Shown: positions 38,073-46,234 of the stretch, in pieces | How the letters are laid out: every line of letters starts with the position of its first letter | Numbering within the stretch: position 1 is the stretch's first letter | From: Methanospirillum hungatei JF-1 | GTDB taxonomy: Archaea; Halobacteriota; Methanomicrobia; Methanomicrobiales; Methanospirillaceae | DNA: 64,000 nt | Assembly (NCBI RefSeq): GCF_000013445.1 | Contig: NC_007796.1 | Coordinates: forward strand, 1,958,936-2,022,935 | Direction of reading: 5' to 3' | Notes under the pieces: model-generated | What the model saw: only the letters and a program-made list of their open reading frames with translations | What the model was told of the DNA's origin: nothing | Database searches by the model: none | Program-made: the position numbers and the translations under genes

Positions 38073-38678
38073 ATGTCATCTTCATCTAAACCAAAAGCAT
38101 CTTCACCGGATCAAAATACTCCAGAAGAACCGCTCTCCTTTGAAAAAGTCTGGCTCATGTTCCAGGAGACAGATAAGAAATTCCAGGATACAGATAGAAA
38201 ATTTAAGGAGACTGACCAGAAGTTTAAGGAAACTGATAAAAAACTAAACAAACTGGAACGTTTATTCGTATCCCAATGGGGAACACTCGTAGAATCCCTG
38301 GTTGAAGGAGATATAATTTCGATTCTCAATCAGCGTGGGATAGAAGTAACTGACACCATTAAACGCAGATCCGGGCGGCGTGACGGTGTTGATTACGAGT
38401 TTGATATCATCGCGATCAACGGAACTGAAATAGTAATCGTGGAAGTAAAAACCACCCTCCGACCCGAAGATATCAGAGATTTTTTGAATAAACTAAAATA
38501 TGCGAAGACCTGGATGCCCGAATATTCTGACAAGCGGGTGTACGGTGCGGTTGCATTTATATCAGAAGACGCCGGTACTGCAGCAATGGCTGAGAAGAAT
38601 GGGCTGTTCGTGATCCGTGCAACGGGTGACAGTGCCAGCATAGTAAATACAGATACCTTCATTCCAAAGGTCTGGTAG
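38073..38678 (+). CDS. Coiled-coil, PD-(D/E)XK nuclease-like protein (DUF3782 type)
   Basis: 201 residues. A Ser/Pro-rich head is followed by a heptad coiled coil made of four near-repeats of KFxxTDx (residues ~29-58). The C-terminal domain (~70-201) has the nuclease-fold core: YEFDII, a turn, then IVIVEVKTTL, giving the Asp and E-x-K of PD-(D/E)XK proteins. This matches DUF3782-like proteins that are abundant in methanogens and cyanobacteria; their function is unknown. It stands between the two ATP synthase operons on the opposite strand. Confidence 0.72.
   Translation: MSSSSKPKASSPDQNTPEEPLSFEKVWLMFQETDKKFQDTDRKFKETDQKFKETDKKLNKLERLFVSQWGTLVESLVEGDIISILNQRGIEVTDTIKRRSGRRDGVDYEFDIIAINGTEIVIVEVKTTLRPEDIRDFLNKLKYAKTWMPEYSDKRVYGAVAFISEDAGTAAMAEKNGLFVIRATGDSASIVNTDTFIPKVW
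38160..38243 (+). repeat. Four 21-bp tandem repeats coding the coiled coil
   Basis: Four imperfect copies of 21 bases (38160-38180, 38181-38201, 38202-38222, 38223-38243), e.g. TTCCAGGATACAGATAGAAA. Each encodes one heptad (F-x-x-T-D-x-K). Repeat number could vary between strains. Confidence 0.75.
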
Positions 38679-38705
38679 GCACCCATTCAGTGTGAGGTTA
38701 AACAT

Positions 38706-39554
38706 ATGTTCAGACGAATTCTGTTTCCAACTGATTTTTCAGATTATGCACGGCGTGTCATGGACTGCATCGCAGATCTCCCCGGCGTTGAGGAGGTTGT
38801 GCTGGTTCATATCGTAGGTACAGATAAACCGGCTTCTTTGAGAGGAGATATCACATCAACTGCAAAGAACCGGATAGAGACTGAAGCATCCCTTTTAAAA
38901 AGTCTCGGTATTCCATCCATCAAATCTGAAGTTCTTGTTTCAGAATCTATCGCCTCAGGAATTGATGATGCAGCGACACGAAATAACTCGACCATCATTG
39001 TCATGGGTGCCAGGGGAAAAAGCATCATCAAAGGTCTGCATCTGGGGAGTGTTACCCACCGGATCCTCCATGACTCAAAGAAGAATCTCCTGATCATGAG
39101 GGGGCAGATAATTGAAACCCTATCTGGAGAGAAGTTTCAGAAGTACTGCCCCCTGATCTTTTCACGGGTCCTGGTTCCGGTTGATCTTACCCCTGAATCA
39201 TGGACAGCGGTCGAACAACTGGCGAAGATTCCTGATGTTGGAGAGATCATTGTTGCCTTTGTGATCTCACGGGGTGAGACTGAACGGGAACTTGAACGTA
39301 TCAGAATCCAGGCAGAACAGGACATTCAGGAGAGATGTAAACAGATTCAAACTGCCGGAGCAGAGATCAGGCATCGTATCCTTGAAGGCGATCTTGTCAG
39401 CCGGATACTGGATTATGCACAGGAGGCGGATGTCTCCCTTATCAGTACCGTGCCAACAGAGAAAGGATTTTTCGCCGAGATGCTCCATGGAAGTTTTTCA
39501 TGTGAACTGGCACGGCTGGCAACAAAACCGGTTCTTGTCATCAGAAGATCATAA
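38706..39554 (+). CDS. Tandem UspA-domain universal stress protein
   Basis: 282 residues with two Usp folds. Domain 1 (~1-140) keeps the ATP-binding signature G-x2-G-x9-GS (in MGARGKSIIKGLHLGS). Domain 2 (~150-282) has HGSFSCELARLATKPVLVI but lacks the first two glycines, so it probably does not bind ATP in the usual way. Cytosolic, role unknown. The 3' end overlaps the end of atpD of operon 2 by 6 bases on opposite strands, so the two transcripts converge. Confidence 0.88.
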   Translation: MFRRILFPTDFSDYARRVMDCIADLPGVEEVVLVHIVGTDKPASLRGDITSTAKNRIETEASLLKSLGIPSIKSEVLVSESIASGIDDAATRNNSTIIVMGARGKSIIKGLHLGSVTHRILHDSKKNLLIMRGQIIETLSGEKFQKYCPLIFSRVLVPVDLTPESWTAVEQLAKIPDVGEIIVAFVISRGETERELERIRIQAEQDIQERCKQIQTAGAEIRHRILEGDLVSRILDYAQEADVSLISTVPTEKGFFAEMLHGSFSCELARLATKPVLVIRRS

Positions 39555-40226
39555 CAGATTGGAAGTCTGATCTCCTCCCCTCTCCTTCCGCTCCATGTTC
39601 TGCTTCATCCGCTTTCTTCTGAAGAGGTCCTCCCGCTCCCTTTCCTCAAGCCTGAACTCAATATACCGCATGGTCCGCACCAGCCGGGGAATGACAAGAT
39701 GCTCAAGGGCATTCACTCGTCTTCTCGTTTTGTTCATCTCAAGCGAGATTCGATCCACCCTTCCTTCAAGTGACGCATAGGTGATAAGGGACTCTAAAAC
39801 CGATTCATACCGGAGAGCTGCCTCATCAACCTGCCCGGACGTACCTGCCATGCTATATCCCCGCTGGGTCATGAAATACCCCGTCACGTCAGGCATAGAG
39901 ATAACAGGAACATGGACACCCATAACCTGGGAAGCGGTGACCGTAGGCTCCGGGATCTTTCCACAGGCTGCAGCCAGTTCTTCAAGTCTGACCCATCCGG
40001 TCATGATCCCTGCCAGTTCAAGTGCATTATAGGCAGCCTGCAGTTGATCCTGGATTGAAACAGCCATGGTTTCCAGCTCTTTTGTGAGGCGTGCATGCTC
40101 AATGACGAGGGCATCCAGCTTCTCCTGCAGGATATCCCTGCCTTTGCGGGCGATCTGCTCACGTCGTGAGAGCCGTATCAATTCCAGCCGCGTTGGCCTT
40201 ACCCCGGCAATTACGGCCCTTTGCAT
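39549..40226 (-). CDS. atpD: A1AO ATP synthase subunit D, operon 2
   Basis: 225 residues of coiled coil with the same diagnostic ends as the operon 1 copy: [21 protein letters not shown] at the N terminus and [15 protein letters not shown] near the C terminus. Central rotor shaft. Overlaps subunit B by 16 bases. Last gene of operon 2, converging with the UspA gene. Confidence 0.94.
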   Translation of the reverse strand: MQRAVIAGVRPTRLELIRLSRREQIARKGRDILQEKLDALVIEHARLTKELETMAVSIQDQLQAAYNALELAGIMTGWVRLEELAAACGKIPEPTVTASQVMGVHVPVISMPDVTGYFMTQRGYSMAGTSGQVDEAALRYESVLESLITYASLEGRVDRISLEMNKTRRRVNALEHLVIPRLVRTMRYIEFRLEEREREDLFRRKRMKQNMERKERGGDQTSNLL

Positions 40227-41620
40227 TCCAGAATCTCCTCGCCATGATAGTACATTTTGATAAACTCAGTGCTGATCCGCTTCAGCTCAGCCTTTGGAAG
40301 AATTGACAAAAGGTCCCACGCAAGGGTGAGCGTGTCATCAAAAGAACGATCCTCGTATGATGCCTGCCTGATGAAATCATTCTCAAACCGGTCACAAAAC
40401 CGGATATAGAGTTTATCAAGCGGCGTCAGCCCCTCTTCTCCCATAACTGCTACGAGACTTTTCAGCCTGATACCCCTGGCATATGCAGAGTAGAGCTGGT
40501 TTTTCACCTCAGCATGATCGGCCCTCGTCCTGCCTGGGCCTATCCCTCCCTGCATAAGACGGGAGAGACAGGGGAGGACATCAACAGGCGGGTAGATTCC
40601 TTTCCGGTGAAGATCCCGTGAGAGAACAATCTGGCCTTCGGTGATATAGCCGGTCAGGTCAGGGACCGGGTGGGTGATATCATCGTCAGGCATTGTCAGG
40701 ATGGGAATCTGGGTAATAGAACCTTCCCTCCCACGAATACGGCCGGCACGCTCATAGAGAGATGCAAGATCGGTATAAATATACCCTGGATACCCACGTC
40801 TGCCCGGAACCTCCTCCCTCGCTGCTGCAATCTCACGAAGTGCTTCACAATAATTGGTGAGATCCGTAAGCACCACAAGGACATGCATACCCTTGTCAAA
40901 AGCCAGGTATTCTGCGGTGGTAAGGGCCAGCCGTGGAGTTATAATCCGTTCAATGGCCGGGTCATCTGCCAGATTGAGGAAGAGAACCGTCCGTTCCAGT
41001 GCTCCGCTCTCCTCAAACTCCCTGATGAAAAAGGCCGACTCTTCATAGGTAATACCCATCGCAGCAAAGACAACCGCAAACTTCTCTGCCTGACCGGTCA
41101 CTTTTGCCTGTCGTGCAATCTGTGAAGCCAGCAGGTTATGGGGAAGTCCTGCTCCGGAAAATATGGGAAGTTTCTGACCCCGGACCAGAGTGTTCATACC
41201 ATCTATGGATGAAATCCCGGTCTGAATGGAGTCGCGGGGATGTTCACGGGCAGACGGATTTATCGGAGATCCGTAGATATCACGGATACATTCAGGAATG
41301 ACCGGGCCGCCACCATCTATTGGCCGGGCACTCCCATCAAATGTCCTCCCAAGCATGTCTGATGACAGGGATATCTTCATCGGCTCTCCCCTGAACCTGA
41401 CTTGTGTCTTCTCGGTATCCAGATCCCTCGTCCCCCGGAATACCTGCACCATGGCCCTGGTCGTTGTTGTCTCAAGCACCTGGCCGATTCGGACCTCACC
41501 GCCGGGGAGCGTGATCTCTGCTATCTCACCATACCCGATCCCCTCGACACCGTCAAGAACCATGAGCGGACCGACCACCTTTGACACTCCGGTATAGGTC
41601 CGAAATCTCAGATCGGTCAT
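40211..41620 (-). CDS. atpB: A1AO ATP synthase subunit B, operon 2 (non-catalytic)
   Basis: 469 residues, co-linear with the operon 1 copy. The degenerate P-loop reads [15 protein letters not shown], and [20 protein letters not shown] is shared with the operon 1 copy. Overlaps subunit A by 4 bases. Similarity to the operon 1 copy is high in the core, low in the C-terminal ~100 residues. Confidence 0.96.
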   Translation of the reverse strand: MTDLRFRTYTGVSKVVGPLMVLDGVEGIGYGEIAEITLPGGEVRIGQVLETTTTRAMVQVFRGTRDLDTEKTQVRFRGEPMKISLSSDMLGRTFDGSARPIDGGGPVIPECIRDIYGSPINPSAREHPRDSIQTGISSIDGMNTLVRGQKLPIFSGAGLPHNLLASQIARQAKVTGQAEKFAVVFAAMGITYEESAFFIREFEESGALERTVLFLNLADDPAIERIITPRLALTTAEYLAFDKGMHVLVVLTDLTNYCEALREIAAAREEVPGRRGYPGYIYTDLASLYERAGRIRGREGSITQIPILTMPDDDITHPVPDLTGYITEGQIVLSRDLHRKGIYPPVDVLPCLSRLMQGGIGPGRTRADHAEVKNQLYSAYARGIRLKSLVAVMGEEGLTPLDKLYIRFCDRFENDFIRQASYEDRSFDDTLTLAWDLLSILPKAELKRISTEFIKMYYHGEEILECKGP

Positions 41621-43383
41621 AAAACCTCCTTCAGATCCCGTATCGCGTCCGTATCACGGGCTATACTTTCAAAGAGCGGATCCTCCTCTTCAGGGGATGC
41701 AGTGCCCATTCTTGCAAATGATTCAATGACAGGAAGACCACGGAGCCGTGAGACAGAAATCCCGGTTTCAAGAGCTCGTTCTGCCTGGGAGAAGAACGTG
41801 AAGATGGCTTTTAACATACGATATTGTTTCTTCGGGCCGGTAAATGTATCAAATTCATCAAAGGCATACTGCATGAGGTAACTCTCCCGAAGGATCTCGG
41901 CCTTTAAGAGGAGCAGACGGTCAGATTCAGGAAGTGTTTCCGGACCGACCAGGCGGATGATCTCCTCCAGCTCATTCTCCCGTTGTAATATCTCCATCAT
42001 CTCCTGCTTCATCCTGATAAACTCCGGGCCGATATGCTCCTCCCACCATATCCCGGCGATAGGACTGTACAAAGAGTAAGACATGAGCCAGTTGATCGCA
42101 GGAAAGTGCCGCTGATACGCAAGATCCGCATCAAGTGCCCAGAATACCTTGACAATACGAAGCGTGTTCTGAGTGACCGGTTCTGAAAAATCTCCACCCG
42201 GCGGGGAGACCGCTCCGATTACCGAGATGGATCCCTCATGATCCCCTGACCCAAGCAGAGACACCCTGCCGGCACGCTCATAAAAGTCAGCAAGCCGGGA
42301 ACTCAGGTATGCAGGATAGCCTTCTTCTCCCGGCATCTCTTCAAGCCTTCCGGATATTTCACGCATCGCCTCTGCCCACCGTGATGTCGAGTCAGCCATA
42401 AGGGCAACATGGTACCCCATGTCACGGTAATATTCAGCAATGGTAATCCCGGTGTATACCGATGCTTCACGGGCTGCTACCGGCATGTTACTTGTATTTG
42501 CGATAAGAACCATCCGGCTGCTCAGGGCATGACCAGTCCGGGGATCCTTGAGGGTCGGGAACTGTTCAAGAACATCTGCCATCTCATTACCCCGTTCCCC
42601 GCACCCGATATAGATGATAATGTCTGCATTGACCCATTTTGCCAGCTGCTGCTGAACGACCGTTTTTCCCGAACCAAAGGGACCGGGAATAGCAGCAGTT
42701 CCCCCGCGGGCAAGAGGAAAGAGGGTGTCGATGATCCGCTGCCCGGTCAACAGCGGCTCCACAGGGTCCAGACGTTCACGAACCGGCCTCGGGTCTCGCA
42801 CCGGCCAACGCTGAATCATGGTGAGTTCTTTCTTCTCCTCTCCGGTATCAAGGATGACAATGGTATCAGTAATGACGTATTCTCCCTGTTCTGCAATGAA
42901 ATGTATAGTACCAGACAGGCCGGGCGGGATGAGAATATAATGATTGACCGATACCGACTCACGGACGCAGCCGATCCGGTCACCTTCCCGCACCATGTCA
43001 CCAGACTTTGCAAGAGGATAGAACCGGTATTTTTTTGTCCGGTCCAGAGCCGGAGCAGAGGAACCCCGTTCGATCATATCACCGGTATTCTTCAGGATCT
43101 CTTCAAGGGGCCGCTGGATTCCGTCGTACATGGTGCCGATAAGTCCCGGACCCAGTTCAACCGACAGCGGAAGATAGGTTCTGACTACCGGCTCACCAGG
43201 GGTAAGACCGATCGTCTCCTCATAGACCTGGATGGTGGCACGGTCCCCTTCAAGAATGATGATTTCACCGATTAATCCGTCATTTCCTACCCTCACCGAT
43301 TCATACATCCTGCTGCCGGCCATTCCTTCTGCTTCAACCACCGGACCGGTTACCCGGATAATTACACCGTTTTTCTCACCCAT
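41617..43383 (-). CDS. atpA: A1AO ATP synthase subunit A, operon 2 (catalytic)
   Basis: 588 residues with the V/A-type bulge insertion. The P-loop is the consensus [27 protein letters not shown] and [15 protein letters not shown] follow. The C-terminal domain ends with an acidic tail. It starts 49 bases after the stop of subunit F, an unusually wide gap for this operon; see the F entry. Confidence 0.96.
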   Translation of the reverse strand: MGEKNGVIIRVTGPVVEAEGMAGSRMYESVRVGNDGLIGEIIILEGDRATIQVYEETIGLTPGEPVVRTYLPLSVELGPGLIGTMYDGIQRPLEEILKNTGDMIERGSSAPALDRTKKYRFYPLAKSGDMVREGDRIGCVRESVSVNHYILIPPGLSGTIHFIAEQGEYVITDTIVILDTGEEKKELTMIQRWPVRDPRPVRERLDPVEPLLTGQRIIDTLFPLARGGTAAIPGPFGSGKTVVQQQLAKWVNADIIIYIGCGERGNEMADVLEQFPTLKDPRTGHALSSRMVLIANTSNMPVAAREASVYTGITIAEYYRDMGYHVALMADSTSRWAEAMREISGRLEEMPGEEGYPAYLSSRLADFYERAGRVSLLGSGDHEGSISVIGAVSPPGGDFSEPVTQNTLRIVKVFWALDADLAYQRHFPAINWLMSYSLYSPIAGIWWEEHIGPEFIRMKQEMMEILQRENELEEIIRLVGPETLPESDRLLLLKAEILRESYLMQYAFDEFDTFTGPKKQYRMLKAIFTFFSQAERALETGISVSRLRGLPVIESFARMGTASPEEEDPLFESIARDTDAIRDLKEVL

Positions 43384-43432
43384 GGTATCTGTCTCGTTGT
43401 GTTTTTTCCATTGTTTTTCCGACCATCAGATC

Positions 43433-43705
43433 TTACCCGGTGCAGAACGGTCCGGGTTCTGGCACATCCGGTATTACCGAGATAACCGGAATCAGATCTG
43501 ATGAACTCTTTATGTCATGTATTCTGTCCGGAATCATGGAGGCAACGGTTCTGGTCACCAGAATGATTCCAATATCTGAATCCTTCAGGCATGCATCCAG
43601 ATGAGCCCGTGACGCTTCTGCATCCTCACAAACATATCCTCTATGCACACCGCCAAGAAGAAATCCCATCACCATACGCCGGGATGCAAGCAGGGCTACT
43701 TTCAT
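43433..43705 (-). CDS. atpF: A1AO ATP synthase subunit F, operon 2 (truncated by TAA)
   Basis: 90 residues (MKVALLASRRMVMGFLLGGV...), the Rossmann-like part only. The frame stays open after the TAA at 43435-43433 for 18 more codons ([18 protein letters not shown]) to a TGA at 43376, which would overlap the subunit A start by 8 bases like the other junctions. The continuation falls where operon 1 F has its C-terminal helix. A single AAA-to-TAA or similar change could have cut the protein. The short form would lack the helix that contacts the head. Confidence 0.85.
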   Translation of the reverse strand: MKVALLASRRMVMGFLLGGVHRGYVCEDAEASRAHLDACLKDSDIGIILVTRTVASMIPDRIHDIKSSSDLIPVISVIPDVPEPGPFCTG

Positions 43706-44895
43706 GTCTCCTCCGGGACGGTGATGAGCATCGGGGTGATTTTGTCAGCAGAAAACCCATCATACAACCCTGATAAAATGATGCGGATATTGCGTAATTC
43801 AAATTCTTTTGCCACCAAGTACCAGAGCAGCGGACCTCCGATATGGTAATAGGTAAGCCCCAGCCTGGATATGGTATCGAGAAGGTACTGATCAAGAGCC
43901 ATATCCATCCGGAGCATCGTATCCGTAGAGGGATAGGTTCTAAGCACGGGGGAGAGGACGGGATCATATCCGGTCCCTGAGAGTTGCCGGAGAAGATCCG
44001 GAACACTCATCATCTCATTCATCTGAACCAGCCTCCACATGGGAAGTTCCTGACCGCCGTCAACCAGACAGGGCGGGATTGCATCAGGATTCCACCCGGA
44101 GTGTTTAACCCTGATGAGAGCCCGGATATTCTGGATATCAATCAGAACTGCTATAAAATCACGGTACGGGGAGGCCAGATATGTCTGGACCATCGACATC
44201 TGGCTTTTCAGTTCTGAAAAACCCATACAGTCAAGGGCATGATCCAGGTAAAATACGGACTTCTCTTTCTCGTAAAGAGCTAGAGATGAAAGGAGAGGTT
44301 CACCGTACCTGGTCTCCTGCAACAAACGAACGCCTTCACTCATGGACCGAACGTTCCCAAGCTTTGCTGCAAGATCCGGTGAGCATCCTTCCGGCCAGAG
44401 TCCCGGAGTTGCTGCAATCGCCCCTGCCCGGCCCATGTGGATCAGCCGGATGATCCGTTTGACTTTTGCAATCTCCTGAAAGAAGAGAACGGCATCAAAA
44501 AAGAGCCATGCATCCCGGGGAGCCTGCGAACGGAGCAATGTTACCTCCTCATACCATGCAAGGAGCAGTTCTTCTTCTGCCTGATCAGGTGTGCATTCTA
44601 TCGGTACGTCGATCAGATAACCATAACTCTTCAACCTGCTCATACAGTCCTGAACCGAACCACTCTGCATGAGTTCCCGAAGCTGTTCAGGTTCAATGAA
44701 AGGAACTCCTTTCGCCTTCAGCCGTGCTACTATCGGCGTATACGATGTTATCGACAACAGAACCGGAAAATATCCGGCGGTACTGAGAAGAGTCAGAAAG
44801 AGCAGAACCAGGATGACGATAAAAACTGCTCCTGACAGGTGGGTAAAATACGGGGAGCCTGCATCCAGAAGGGTGTTCAAATCAGGGATATCCAT
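43702..44895 (-). CDS. atpC: A1AO ATP synthase subunit C, operon 2, with N-terminal transmembrane helix
   Basis: About 397 residues from the ATG at 44895, whose A is shared with the subunit E stop (TGATG), so the start is well fixed. Residues ~20-50 are a strong hydrophobic segment (LSGAVFIVILVLLFLTLLS then AGYFPVLLS), absent from ordinary soluble C subunits. The rest matches subunit C: YTPIVARLKAKG near the start and GGPLLWYLVAKEFELRNIRI near the end. The socket on the K ring would thus be tethered in the membrane. Overlaps subunit F by 4 bases. Confidence 0.9.
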   Translation of the reverse strand: MDIPDLNTLLDAGSPYFTHLSGAVFIVILVLLFLTLLSTAGYFPVLLSITSYTPIVARLKAKGVPFIEPEQLRELMQSGSVQDCMSRLKSYGYLIDVPIECTPDQAEEELLLAWYEEVTLLRSQAPRDAWLFFDAVLFFQEIAKVKRIIRLIHMGRAGAIAATPGLWPEGCSPDLAAKLGNVRSMSEGVRLLQETRYGEPLLSSLALYEKEKSVFYLDHALDCMGFSELKSQMSMVQTYLASPYRDFIAVLIDIQNIRALIRVKHSGWNPDAIPPCLVDGGQELPMWRLVQMNEMMSVPDLLRQLSGTGYDPVLSPVLRTYPSTDTMLRMDMALDQYLLDTISRLGLTYYHIGGPLLWYLVAKEFELRNIRIILSGLYDGFSADKITPMLITVPEET

Positions 44896-45497
44896 CAACG
44901 TTCACCATGAAAGAGGATACGTGATGCTGCGACGATCATCTCACGTTCCAGGCGTACAAACCTGACCTCTACAGTATTGTCAATCACCACCCGGTCAGAG
45001 ATCCGCTCACAGATGACCCCGCCACTGGTAATAATCGGCTCTTCAGAGAGAATGAGCGAGAATCCTTCCTGGTTTATCCTGGAGATACTATCTGCTGCAA
45101 GCCTCCGATCATCCGGATGAACTTTTACAGCAATATCAGACGGGCCAAGGTTTTTTGCAGATTCGGTAATCATGGCCTCTAAAAATGAAGGATATTCAGG
45201 TCTTGTGCGTATCGTCTTCAGATACGAAGACACCTCATCAAAACACTGCCTGAGCATCTCCTCCCTGACCTCTCTGACCTTTCGTTTCGCTTCTATCCTG
45301 GTCCTCGACTCCTGACTAGCGATAAGCTGTCTGATCTCACGCTGGCCCTCTGCTATCCGGTGATTATAGGCATTTTCTGCTTTTTGTTCGGCCTGGGCTC
45401 TGATTGCACCCACATCACAGGCTTCTTCGGCCCTGATTGTCCGGATTTCTGCCTCAGCTTCCTCCCGTATCCGGTTGATAATGGTTTCAACAGACAT
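44895..45497 (-). CDS. atpE: A1AO ATP synthase subunit E, operon 2
   Basis: 200 residues with an N-terminal coiled coil (ETIINRIREEAEAEIRTIRAEEA...) and a C-terminal globular domain (SGGVICERISDRVVIDNTVE) typical of subunit E. Peripheral stalk. Its stop shares one base with the subunit C start. Confidence 0.92.
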   Translation of the reverse strand: MSVETIINRIREEAEAEIRTIRAEEACDVGAIRAQAEQKAENAYNHRIAEGQREIRQLIASQESRTRIEAKRKVREVREEMLRQCFDEVSSYLKTIRTRPEYPSFLEAMITESAKNLGPSDIAVKVHPDDRRLAADSISRINQEGFSLILSEEPIITSGGVICERISDRVVIDNTVEVRFVRLEREMIVAASRILFHGER

Positions 45498-45508
45498 ATG
45501 CCGACCGT

Positions 45509-46234
45509 TTATCCGCTAAAGAGGCCGAGGCCAAAGAGGATCAGAATGGCAACCAGCAGACCAAAGATGGCAAACGTCTCTGACATTGCAGCGAACACAA
45601 GCGATCTCCCAATCGCACCCGGGTTTCGTGCCGTTGCAGCAATCCCGCTTGAACAGGTAATCCCCTGACCGATGGCTGAAAAACCGGCCAGGCCGACCGC
45701 AAGACCTGCCCCTACAAGCCCGATTGCAACCGGCATCTCAACAGAGAAGTCTGATGATAATATCCCGGTAAGGGCAAGCATGAGAACGGCGATAAGAAGC
45801 CCATAAATTGCCTGGGTCTCACAGACTGCAGAAAATACAACACCTTTCCCAAACATCTCTGGTTTTTCAGCGGTATTAGCAACACCTGATGATGCAGCGA
45901 TGCCCTGACCAATTGCTGAAAAACCGGCCAGACCGACGGCAAGACCTGCTGCAACCGCCACAAGTCCTGCAGGAGTAGGGATGTCAGCGGCAGTCCCGCC
46001 CAGAAAACCACCCGCCTGAAGGATAAGAATTGCAATAAGAAGGCCATATATCGCCTGGGTCTGGGGAATTGCAGTAAACACGAGAGCCATACCAAATTTT
46101 TCAGACCGTTCTGATATCACCCCTGACGCTGCTGAACCCACAATACCCACTCCGATACCAGACCCAATAGCAGAACATCCCACTGCTATTCCGGCCCCGA
46201 TAGCCATTAAAACCGCTCCGGTCCCTATTGTCAT
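45509..46234 (-). CDS. atpK: A1AO ATP synthase rotor subunit K, operon 2 (triple hairpin)
   Basis: 241 residues with six transmembrane helices: three tandem copies of the two-helix hairpin. Equivalent ion-site positions are Q58 (AIPQTQAIYGLL), E139 (AVCETQAIYGLL) and E219 (AMSETFAIFGLL). So only hairpins 2 and 3 keep the carboxylate. The first halves also repeat (GLAVGLAGFSAIGQGI appears twice exactly). As I recall, Methanocaldococcus-type K subunits have a similar triplication with loss in hairpin 1. Overlaps subunit I by 4 bases. Confidence 0.95.
   Translation of the reverse strand: MTIGTGAVLMAIGAGIAVGCSAIGSGIGVGIVGSAASGVISERSEKFGMALVFTAIPQTQAIYGLLIAILILQAGGFLGGTAADIPTPAGLVAVAAGLAVGLAGFSAIGQGIAASSGVANTAEKPEMFGKGVVFSAVCETQAIYGLLIAVLMLALTGILSSDFSVEMPVAIGLVGAGLAVGLAGFSAIGQGITCSSGIAATARNPGAIGRSLVFAAMSETFAIFGLLVAILILFGLGLFSG

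Noticed and set aside
38160-38243. CRISPR-like repeat array
   Set aside because: The repeats are contiguous 21-mers in a coding frame with no spacers.
42409-43275. 288-codon plus-strand frame inside ATP synthase subunit A of operon 2
   Set aside because: It is a shadow of a highly conserved gene on the other strand; its translation is low-complexity and unlike any family.
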